Assembly (NCBI GenBank): GCA_023511675.1
Contig: JAIMBC010000006.1
Location: 1 to 50,165, forward strand
Reading direction: 5' to 3'
Length of the DNA stretch: 50,165 nt
Source of the DNA: Pirellulales bacterium
Lineage (GTDB): Bacteria; Planctomycetota; Planctomycetia; Pirellulales; JAIMBC01
Positions 16,185 to 25,900 of this stretch are shown piece by piece. Position 1 is the first letter of the stretch; each line of letters opens with the position of its first letter. The translations under genes and the position numbers were made by a program. A model generated the notes under the pieces. The model saw nothing but the letters and a program-made list of their open reading frames with translations, made no database searches and was not told the DNA's origin.

Positions 16185-17123
16185 CTATCCCTCGCCCGAA
16201 CTGGCGGCATGGCCCTGGCCGCCCCTGGGTGGCCGCTCGGCGTGCATCCGCCTAATCATATCCTCCCACGGGGGCGCCACATAACCCGTGGCCGCGCGGA
16301 ACCGCTCGCCGCACAGCGTGCGATCGATGACCACACTTTCGTCAGGTTCGATCTCGATCTCCAGTCCATACGCCTCACGGAGGCGCAGCAGCAGGTCCAG
16401 TTTGCTGATCGGCAGGGACGCCACGTGGTACAGGCCGCACAAGTCAGGAAACTCGGCTACCAGCCGCGCCAGTAGATCGGCGGCCTCGTTGGTGGTGAGG
16501 CCGGAGAAGCGGGCATGGGCGAATCCGCGTACCCGGCCGCGCTGCTCGAGAAACCACTCGAGCAGACCTTGGCGGGTGAGCAGTTCGTGCCCTACCAGCG
16601 AGGTGCGCAACACCAGCACGTGCGGCGCTGCTCCCCCCTGGGCCGCGTGGGCGGGCAGCGGCTCTCCCAGTAGCTTGCTACGCCCGTAGAGATCTGCTGG
16701 ATCGGGCTCATCCGTCTCACGATAGTTGCCACAGCGGCCGGCGCGGTTGCGGCCTGAGAAGACACAGTCGGTGCTGATATGGATCAGGCGGCAGCCCAGC
16801 TCGCCGCACAGCTCCGCCAGGCGATGGGGAAACAAGGCATTCGTCTCGATGGCGGCGATCGGTTGCTCTGCCTCTGGCCGCTGTTTCACCAGACCTACGG
16901 CGTTGATCACCACGTGGGGCCGCAGTTCGCGGGCAAAGCCGCGCAGGCGGTCGAAGCGGGAGACGTCGCAATGCTCGAGCGTGCGGGCAGGCTGGTACCA
17001 GTTCCAGGCGGCATAGTCCGAGAGGGCCCGGCGCAGGGTGACGTACGTGTCGAAACGGGGACGAAAGGTCAGCCACAGGCGGTGGCCGAGCATGCCTCCC
17101 CCGCCGCAGATGAGCACCTTCAT
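16185..17123 (-). CDS. RmlD-like NAD(P)-dependent sugar reductase (WbvR-type candidate)
   Basis: A 312-residue short-chain reductase. Features: LICGGGGMLGHRL at the N-terminus, NAVGLVKQ, ETNALFPHRLAELC, HISTDCVFSG, and the catalytic YGRSK after the NYRETD segment, all of the RmlD/dTDP-4-keto-rhamnose reductase family. It has no C-terminal cupin. CapF/FnlB, which make the L-FucNAc precursor, carry that extra 3-epimerase domain (about 370 residues). WbvR, in the L-QuiNAc route, does not. This favours reduction without C3 inversion, giving UDP-L-RhaNAc. Start ATG overlaps the methyltransferase stop by four bases. The last 10-20 residues are Gly/Ala-rich and probably disordered. Confidence 0.8.
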   Translation of the reverse strand: MKVLICGGGGMLGHRLWLTFRPRFDTYVTLRRALSDYAAWNWYQPARTLEHCDVSRFDRLRGFARELRPHVVINAVGLVKQRPEAEQPIAAIETNALFPHRLAELCGELGCRLIHISTDCVFSGRNRAGRCGNYRETDEPDPADLYGRSKLLGEPLPAHAAQGGAAPHVLVLRTSLVGHELLTRQGLLEWFLEQRGRVRGFAHARFSGLTTNEAADLLARLVAEFPDLCGLYHVASLPISKLDLLLRLREAYGLEIEIEPDESVVIDRTLCGERFRAATGYVAPPWEDMIRRMHAERPPRGGQGHAASSGEG

Positions 17124-17912
17124 GGCTGATACCTCTCAGGCCACACGCGGCGCAGCATGGGCCGCAGCACAGGCCGCGTGAGGTCCTTGAACGCTTCCCA
17201 GGCATCGGGCAGCAGCCGCCGCGCGCGGTAGGCCGCCCGCTGCCAGTCAAGCCAGCCGACGATTGCGTCTACCGCCCCCTCCGCCTGCTCCGCGAACAGC
17301 ACGCACAGCAGGTTCACAGCCTGCGGCGGCCTGTCGCAGGCCGCGTAGATCACCCCCGGCAGATCCTGGTAAAAGAAGGCTTTGCGGGGGAAGGCGGCGT
17401 ACTCCGCCTCGCTGATATTCCAGCGCGCGTGGTGGGGATTGCGGCCAGGCGGCTCCAGATAAGGCGTGGAGACGACCGCCAGCCGCGTCCACCGCAGGCA
17501 GGCGAACAGTTCCAGTCCGTCCGGCAGATGCTCCAGCACTTCCAAGGCCACCAGGTAGGCGCAGGCTGCCGTGGCGGTTTCAGCCGCCATGCTGCGCAGA
17601 TCAGCCACGCGGAAGGCCACGTTGCCGCCGCCATAGCGGCGCTGCGCGTGCTCGATGACTGCGGGGTCGTGGTCCAGCCCCAGCACGTGTACTCCGGGGA
17701 TGCGGCCCAGCTCGGCCGCGCCGTAGCCGGCGCCACAGCCCAGGTCCACGATCTGCGGTGCCGCCGGGGGACGAGCGCGGCGGATGTCTGCGGCGATCAA
17801 CCACCGCGCGAAGCGGTAGCGGGCAAGGTGCCGCACCAGCTCGGGATCGTGCCGCTGGTGCGTGACGCCCGGAACGACGCGCAGCCCCTCGCCGCCCAGC
17901 AAGGCCCGGTCT

Positions 17913-17920
<8 letters not shown>
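17120..17920 (-). CDS. Class I SAM-dependent methyltransferase
   Basis: A 266-residue protein. Motif I is IVDLGCGAGYGAAEL at about residues 57-71, motif II GLDHDPAVIEHA, motif III RVADLRS, and VALEVLEHLPDG is motif IV. The start is taken at the ATG at 17920, which overlaps the end of wzt by eight bases; the longer frame reads into wzt. The tail (about 210-266) is basic and hydrophobic and could bind membrane. In ABC-exported O-antigen systems a methyltransferase next to Wzt often modifies or caps the non-reducing end, and the Wzt C-terminal domain recognises the cap. A like role here is inference. Confidence 0.84.
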
Positions 17921-19214
<1,294 letters not shown>

Positions 19215-19224
19215 ATCGACCAGC

Positions 19225-20211
19225 TCAAATCACGTCCGCAAAGGCCTCCTCGACCCGGCGGAAATACATGCTGCCCCCCATCAGCAGCACCAGCGATACC
19301 GCCGCCGATGTGCCTACCACCTCCCAACTTACCGGCAACCCCAATAACGCCCCGCGGAACGCCATCACCAGACCCTGCATGGGGTTCAACCCCCACCACC
19401 AGCTAAAGCCGCCAGGAGCCGCCGCTTGCGGCAAGTAGATGGCTGGCGTCGCCAGCATCCAAATCTGTAGCAAGAAAGGCAGCACATAACGCACATCCCG
19501 GTACGCCACGTTGGCCGCAGCCAAGCATGTGCCTGCCCCCAACGCCGCCGCGAGCATACCCGCCACCGCCCCAGGCAATGCCACTGCCCACCAACCAGGC
19601 CACGTACCATGCCAGGCACACACGGCTACTAGCAGCGGCACGCCACACGCAAAATCAACCGCCGCCGCCGCCACGGCACCCCACGGGATGGCCATCCTGG
19701 GAAAATACACCCGCGTCACCAGCCGCTCGGACGCCACCACGCTCCCCGCCGCACTGCTCACCGCAGCCGCAAAGAACGTCCACGGTACCAGCCCCGCCAG
19801 GGCAAACACCGCATATGGCACGGGCGCCGCCGCGCCCGGCAAGCGGCCCACGACCAGCCAGAACACCCCCAGCAACAGCGCCGGCTGGAGCACCGCCCAC
19901 AACGCGCCCAACAACGTCTGACGATAGCGGACACGCACATCCCGCCACGCCAGAAACAGCACCAGCTCCCGTGCACGCCACAGCTCGCCCCAGCCCAACG
20001 CGAATCGGCGGGACGGGGGAGCAATCTCCGTGAAGCCAGGCTCGACGTCCGCACCCCCCCCATGCGGGACAGGCCCGGCGGCGTCCTGGCGGCCGGCATG
20101 CCCAGCGGGGGGCTGCGTCTCGGCCGCGCCGCCAGCAACCGCGCCGCGCGGGGAAGCACGGCCGCCCGCTGCAGGCAACTGCTGCGCTGAAAACGAATCG
20201 GAAGGGGTCAC
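19225..20211 (-). CDS. wzm: Polysaccharide ABC exporter permease, Wzm-like
   Basis: A 328-residue ABC-2 permease starting at a GTG (20211). About six hydrophobic helices lie between residues 95 and 315. Typical pieces are LVLFLAWRDVRVRYRQTLLGALWAVLQPAL at the cytoplasmic coupling face, GLVPWTFFAAAVSS, and LQIWMLATPAIYLP followed by LNPMQGLVMAFR. It forms the membrane channel for the glycan with Wzt. Unusual is a disordered N-terminal extension of about 60 residues rich in Gly, Ala and Pro before REIAPP-like sequence at 62. The true start may be later, though no better start codon is apparent. First gene of the polysaccharide operon. Confidence 0.88.
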   Translation of the reverse strand: MTPSDSFSAQQLPAAGGRASPRGAVAGGAAETQPPAGHAGRQDAAGPVPHGGGADVEPGFTEIAPPSRRFALGWGELWRARELVLFLAWRDVRVRYRQTLLGALWAVLQPALLLGVFWLVVGRLPGAAAPVPYAVFALAGLVPWTFFAAAVSSAAGSVVASERLVTRVYFPRMAIPWGAVAAAAVDFACGVPLLVAVCAWHGTWPGWWAVALPGAVAGMLAAALGAGTCLAAANVAYRDVRYVLPFLLQIWMLATPAIYLPQAAAPGGFSWWWGLNPMQGLVMAFRGALLGLPVSWEVVGTSAAVSLVLLMGGSMYFRRVEEAFADVI

Positions 20212-20734
20212 AAACCAAGTATGCCACGGCCAATGCCAGCGGGGAATCCAACCTCGTCCGCGCCGCCGGCACGAGACGCAGCGCCCGCCCTGCCCGTAGC
20301 AGCCGCAAGTGGCGCAGATTCGATTTCAGTCGCATGACCCTCCGTGCCGATAGCATTGGTAGGAACTCGCCGGGAGGGCGAGGCCGGCCGCCAGGACGGC
20401 CTGGTTTCAGGATGAAGGTCATGGTAACCCGACGGATCGGTTTACCATGACCTTTTTTATTGTGCGCCGCCTGGTCCCCACCACGCGGTGGCTCTGGCCG
20501 CCAGCAGCCAGTCTGCCTGTTCTGCGACGGCGGCGAGCCTCGTCAGCGGGGAGGGCTTTTCCGTGCAACTACTAGCCCGCAAGTGCTCCTGATGCCTGGC
20601 GGCAGGGCGGTACGAGCCGGCTGGAGCGTTTTCTCGCAGCCCGGCTGAGTCGTGACCAGGGGAGGGCGGAACATCGTTGCCGCCCCCTGCACGCCGGCGT
20701 TTGCAGCCCCAGCCCCGGCTGCTACCATTTCTCC
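20212..20734. other. Divergent intergenic region with an intrinsic terminator
   Basis: The 523 bases between wzm (minus) and pheT (plus) contain no credible gene. The main element is a strong stem-loop followed by a T-run at 20415-20456, pointing along the plus strand although no plus-strand gene lies before it. No pheS is present here, and I recognise no riboswitch or tRNA. Confidence 0.6.
20415..20456 (+). terminator. Strong rho-independent terminator without an upstream gene
   Basis: The left arm AAGGTCATGGTAACC (20415-20429) pairs with 20439-20454, fully except for one bulged T, around a loop of about nine bases. A run of six T follows at once on the plus strand. Read on the minus strand there is no T-run after the stem, so the element should end a plus-strand transcript. 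None is annotated between 20212 and 20414. Confidence 0.8.
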
Positions 20735-22753
20735 ATGATTGTCTCCTGGAATTGGCTCAAGCAGTACGTCCAGCTCGATATGCCGGTCGCAGAGCTGGTA
20801 CGGCGGCTGATGCTGGCCGGCTTCAATCACGAGGGGACCGAGGAGGTCGGCGGAGACCTGGCCATCGACCTGGAGATCACCAGCAATCGACCCGACTGCC
20901 TCGGCCACATCGGGGTGGCCCGTGAAGTCGCCGTGCTCTGGAACCGCCCCCTGGCCATCCCGGCCGTCGAGCTGCTCGAGTCCGGGCCGGACGCCGCCTC
21001 CCTCTGCCGGGTGAGCATCCAGTGCCCCCAGATGTGCCCCCGCTACACAGCCCGCATTATCCGCGGCGTGCGCGTGGCGGAAAGCCCCTGGTGGCTGCGA
21101 ACCCGCCTTGCCACGCTCGGCATTCCCAGCATCAACAATGTGGTGGACATCACCAACTACGTGCTGATGGAGTGCGGCCAGCCGCTGCACGCCTTCGACC
21201 TCCGCAAGCTGGCAGGGCCTGAAATCATCGTCCGTCCCGGACGACCCGGCGAGACGCTCCTGGCCATCGATCACCGCCAGTATGCCGTCGGCCCGGAGAC
21301 CTGCGTGATTGCCGATGCCCGCCAGGCCGTGGCCATCGGCGGTGTAATGGGAGGAGCCGACAGCGAGGTCGGGCCCGAAACCGTCGATCTGTTGATCGAA
21401 AGTGCCGCCTTCGACCCCGTATGCATCCGCAACACGGCCCGACGGCTGAACCTGCACAGCGCCAGCAGCTACCGCTTTGAGCGACCGCTCGATCCCGCCG
21501 GCGTGGATTGGGCCAGCCGCCGTGCCTGCGCCCTGATTCTCGAACTGGCAGGCGGCGAGCTGGCCCGCGGCGTCCTGGCAGCAGGCGAGCCGCCGCCGCC
21601 CCGGCCCCCCATCCTGCTACGGCTGGCCCAGCTTGAACGTGTGCTGGGCATCTCCATCGACCCAGCGCGCGTGCGCGAGATCCTCACTGCCCTCGGCAAC
21701 CGAGAACTGCGTGCCACCCCCACCGAGATCGAAGTGCAGCCCCCCACCTGGCGCAGCGATCTAGCGCGAGAAATCGACCTCATCGAGGAAGTAGCCCGCA
21801 TCCACGGCTACGATGCCATTCCCGAAGATCGCACCCTGCCCATGGCCCCCAGCGTCCGCTCGCGGGAAGACCGCGTGCTGGCACGCATCCGCGACGTGCT
21901 CACCGCACTGGGCTACGACGAGGCCCTCACCCTCTCTGCCGTGGAGGCCGATCATGCCCGGGACGCCAGCCCCTGGACCGATGCCGAGCCGCTGGCCAGC
22001 CACACACCCGTGCTCCGGCGGGCCAACCGCCTGCGCACCAGCCTGCTGCCAAGCCTGCTGCTGGCCCGGCACACCAACGAAGCCCTCGCCAACTCCGTCA
22101 TCGAGCTGTTCGAGATCGCCCGCGCCTACCTGCCGCGCAACGGCGAATTGCCCCAAGAAGAGCTGCTCTTGGGCCTGGCCAGCGGCGGAGATTTCTACCA
22201 TGTCAAGGGTGCCGTGGAAGCCGTGCTCGAGGCACTTCTCCCCGAGGCCGAAGCGGAGGTCCGCCCCAGCAGCCTGGCCCTGCTCGACCCCGTGCAGCGC
22301 TGCGAACTGTGGCTGGCCGGCGAGCGGCTGGCCGTGTTGGGATGTGTCGGCAAGGCCGCGCTGGAGCGGTTCGAGCTGCGCAGCCCCGCCACCGTGGCCG
22401 AACTGCGGCTGGCGCCGCTGATTGCTGCCGCCGTGCTCACGCCGCGCGGCGAACTCCCCCCAGCGTTCCCTGCCATTGAACACGACCTGAACCTGGTGGT
22501 GGCCGAGGCGGTGCGTTGGGCGGACCTCGCTCAAGCCGTCCGCGCCAGCGCCGGAGCGCATCTCGAGCAAGTCGTGTACAAGGACACGTATCGCGACCCG
22601 CGGCGCGTGGGCGAGGGTAAGAAGAGCGTGCTGTTCTCGATCACTCTCCGATCTCGCACCGGTACGCTCACCAGCCTCGAAGCGGAGGGTATCCGCCACC
22701 AGATCGTGGCCGCCTGCCAGACACGGTTTGGCGCGGTCCTGCGGGGAACCTGA
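20735..22753 (+). CDS. pheT: Phenylalanine--tRNA ligase beta subunit, short form
   Basis: A 672-residue protein that pairs with PheS to charge tRNA-Phe. The N-terminus is MIVSWNWLKQYVQLDMP, then directly LEITSNRPDCLGHIGVAREVA, VVDITNYVLMECGQPLHAFD (editing-domain region), SSYRFERPLDPAG, and the B5 domain around LREIDLIEEVARIHGYD. The C-terminal ferredoxin-fold anticodon-binding domain covers about 580-672 (FPAIEHDLNLVV ... YKDTYR). Usual bacterial PheT is near 790 residues. The missing part is the EMAP-type tRNA-binding domain that normally follows residue 40. No pheS is adjacent. The ATG has no obvious Shine-Dalgarno sequence. Confidence 0.95.
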   Translation: MIVSWNWLKQYVQLDMPVAELVRRLMLAGFNHEGTEEVGGDLAIDLEITSNRPDCLGHIGVAREVAVLWNRPLAIPAVELLESGPDAASLCRVSIQCPQMCPRYTARIIRGVRVAESPWWLRTRLATLGIPSINNVVDITNYVLMECGQPLHAFDLRKLAGPEIIVRPGRPGETLLAIDHRQYAVGPETCVIADARQAVAIGGVMGGADSEVGPETVDLLIESAAFDPVCIRNTARRLNLHSASSYRFERPLDPAGVDWASRRACALILELAGGELARGVLAAGEPPPPRPPILLRLAQLERVLGISIDPARVREILTALGNRELRATPTEIEVQPPTWRSDLAREIDLIEEVARIHGYDAIPEDRTLPMAPSVRSREDRVLARIRDVLTALGYDEALTLSAVEADHARDASPWTDAEPLASHTPVLRRANRLRTSLLPSLLLARHTNEALANSVIELFEIARAYLPRNGELPQEELLLGLASGGDFYHVKGAVEAVLEALLPEAEAEVRPSSLALLDPVQRCELWLAGERLAVLGCVGKAALERFELRSPATVAELRLAPLIAAAVLTPRGELPPAFPAIEHDLNLVVAEAVRWADLAQAVRASAGAHLEQVVYKDTYRDPRRVGEGKKSVLFSITLRSRTGTLTSLEAEGIRHQIVAACQTRFGAVLRGT

Positions 22754-22969
22754 CCAGGGGGCGATGCCTCGCCCACCCGCCAGAGAACTCGACGCCTCTG
22801 GGGAGCCTTCCCTGGCGCCGGTGTAGCGCTGCGGAGCCAGGCGGATGCGAGGTCGGCCATCCGATAAACAACGCCCGTCCTGGCATCCGGGTCGACCTCG
22901 CTGCGCTCCACGAACGTCTCGACTTGTCGCAAACTACAACACCTGGCCTGACACATGGTGCCGCTGCCG

Positions 22970-25900
22970 CTATTCAGCGGCTACCGTTAAGGCGTGAGTC
23001 TTGCGCCGTGCAAACACCTGACGCACCAGCAGCGTGGCAGCCATGCCAAAGGCGATCAAGGCATACAATGGCAACAGGCCCCCACACCACGCCGCCAGGG
23101 ATGCCAGCAGGAGCAACCAAGTGAGCAACCGGCTGCTGGCGATCGCCCTCCACACAGGCCCTGCCAGGCGATAGGCGGCCAGCCCCGCGGCCAGCAGCAG
23201 CAGCAGGCCGGCCAGGCGGCTGCCACGGTCGAGCAGTGCCTGGGGCAGGGGGCGTGCCGTGATTTCGATATCGCCGCGCGGCGTGGTGAACAGGAACTCC
23301 GTGCCCCGGCGGGCCAGTTCCACGTCCAGGCTGGCCAGGGAGCCGGCCGGTGGAGCCATGCCCAGCGAGGCCGTGGGAGGGGCAGAAGCAGCGGCCTCCT
23401 CTCGGCCCTCTCGCAACACTTGCTGGTCTGCCACGTCGCCAGGCGGCATGGCGTCTGCTCCGGGAGGAGCGCCAAGCTCTCCGGCCTGGCCTCCGCCCCC
23501 GGCCATGCCTGCGGGGAGGCGGCCTGCACCGAAGGCGTAGCCGCCCTGGGACGGGTACGGCTGTGTGCTGCCGGGCCCGTTTGACGGCTCGGCATCGTCC
23601 AACGTTTGCGCGGGGGCCTGCTGCTGGGCGAGGCGTTGCTGGTAGCGGCGGAGTTGATGCCGGGTATCGTCGAGGCTGCCGCCGCTGCGTTCGCCTCCCT
23701 TTTTGGTATCTTCGAACACCTGTTGGCGTTCTTCTTCACGGACCACCTCGGGGGCGGCGGGTAGATCGGCAGGCAGGCGGTCCTTGTCGGCTGCGCGGGA
23801 CTTGCCCGGCGGGGCGGCCTCTGTGGCAAGCAGGAACGTCTCTGTGGGGCTGCCTGCCAGGGCGTTGTTGGCCAACCAGCGGAGATCGAAGGCGCCTGCG
23901 GCGGCGGCCTGAAGGTGCTCAGCGGTCCAGTTTTCACCGGCGAGATGCACCAGATCGCGTGCGCGGCGGTGATGTTGGTCCCGGAACAACGCCAGGAGCT
24001 GATCGCGGTTATTGAGCAGCGTTTCGTCACCATATTCGTTCGCGGCTTGCTGTAGTTGCGCGGCCTGTTGCAGGGCCCGTTGCGCCGCCTCGTGTTCCAG
24101 CCGCACCGCAGCATTGCCCAGGCGGCCTTGCAATTGCACGGCGAGCTGCTGGAGGTCGTTGGCGCAAGCTGCCACAAAGCTGCTCGCACGTACCTTGCCG
24201 AATTGAGAGGGCGATCGCTCGGCCACGCTCGCCAGGCGTTCCAGCTCCTTGCGGCGGTAGCTCAGCAAGCCAGCCTCCAGTTCAGCCGGATCTTCCACGC
24301 GCCGCATGCTGCCGCCGAAGGCCAGCCAGCGAAAGTCTGGCGGCAGCCATAGCCGCACCTGGCTGAGTTCTACTTGGATATTGACCGTGCGCACCAGCGG
24401 AAAGCTGACGCGCGCTCCGGCATGCAGGCTGGCCAGCTTGCCACCGTACTTGATCACAACCTGGAAGTCGCGTTCGCCCTCGGCCGTCTTGACTAGGGGG
24501 ATGCGCACCTGTTCGCCGGATGGTGCCAAGGCGGGATTGGCTGGCATAAGGGCCGGTTTGACCGCCTCCCCCGCCACGCGAGCCGACCAGAGCACCACCC
24601 CTGCCGGCAGGGCGAGTTCTAGATACTGTTCCGTACGATTGTCTACCCAGTAGGTCTGCTGGGCGCGGAAGGCCCCGGCCGCATCCAGCACCAGCACCGT
24701 TTCTGCAAGCCCGATCCGCGCACCGGCCGTCTCCACCAGGTTTCTGTCCTGCACGTGGAAGCGCAAGCTGGGCTGGGCGGGGCCAGGCCGCCAGAGCCAG
24801 GCCTGCGTGAGGTTGCCCGGCAACAGCGCCGCCAGCGCCTGCCACTCCCGCTGGGCGGGCAATAACGGCTCAATCCCAGCCGTTTCGTCCACCACTACCT
24901 CGTCGCGCCCGGCACTCTCCAGTGCCACAAACCCCAGTTCGTGCGTGGCCCCCACCAGGGTCACGAACGGCACGTGCTGCGGTCCCGGAGATAGAGCCCG
25001 ATCGTGCTCGATCAGCACCCGCACCTGCTCCGCCACGTCGTCTTGCAGCTCCAACCGCACACGCAGCATGGCCTCCTGGCCCACGGCGGGTTCGATGAAC
25101 TTTTGCCGCAGCAGGGGCACGCTGATACGCGCCTCGCGCAGGGCCTGGGGCAACAGGAACACGAGTTCTCGCGTGCCCGCCTCGCGGATGGTGTAGTCGA
25201 TGAGGATTGTCTCCTCCACGGCCCGATCGGTGACGCGCAGGTTGATGACCGTGCGGGCCACGATCCGCGGCTGCCGCGCCGAGAGCGCCAGCGTGCCGCC
25301 GTAGGCCGCTCCTCGATGGCGGAACGCCAGCCTGGCCAGCGGCTGCTGCTCCTCGGCAAGCCAGGGCAGTACGGTCCCCAGCAACACGGGTTCGCACCCC
25401 TGCAACTCGGCCGGTCGGATGTCCAGTGCAGGATCGGCCTCCACCACCAGTTCTCCCTCTTGGGTCTCTGCCCCGAGCACCTCGAAGCGGGGCAGCAGTA
25501 CCTGCGCAGCGGCCCCTGGCTGACCCAGCCGCCCGCGGATCAGCAATTCGAACGTGCCGGCCTGTCCTGCGGCCAGCAAGACGGTGAGCCGCTTCTGCTC
25601 AGCCTGCTCCTCCACCGACCATTGGTAGCGGCCGGGAGCGGCGACCTCTTCGACCTCGAATTCCTGCGGGATGGCCACGGCGACCTGATAGACGGGCCGG
25701 CCGAGCACCTGGAGGCTGATGCGGGTTTCTGCGCTGCGGTCACGTTCGGCGATGCGCAACACGGTTTGCAAGGCGGCGCGGTTGCGTTCTTCGGCAAGGC
25801 GGCCGGCGAGCGACAGTTCGAAGGGGACGCGTTGGAAGCGGTACGCTTCGTAGGGGAGCAGGCCGAGGGGGCTGATTTCATGGGTCTGGGCGGCCAGTTC

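Noticed and set aside
20204-20235. CATACT just before the wzm GTG, which would make a leaderless mRNA
   Set aside because: The -10 fits only 4 of 6 and the -35 (TTCCCC) is poor; there is not enough to call a promoter.
19655-20422. A 255-codon minus-strand frame overlapping wzm with a start inside the terminator stem
   Set aside because: It overlaps the Wzm coding sequence in another frame and lacks any domain; the Wzm frame has clear ABC-2 permease helices and motifs.
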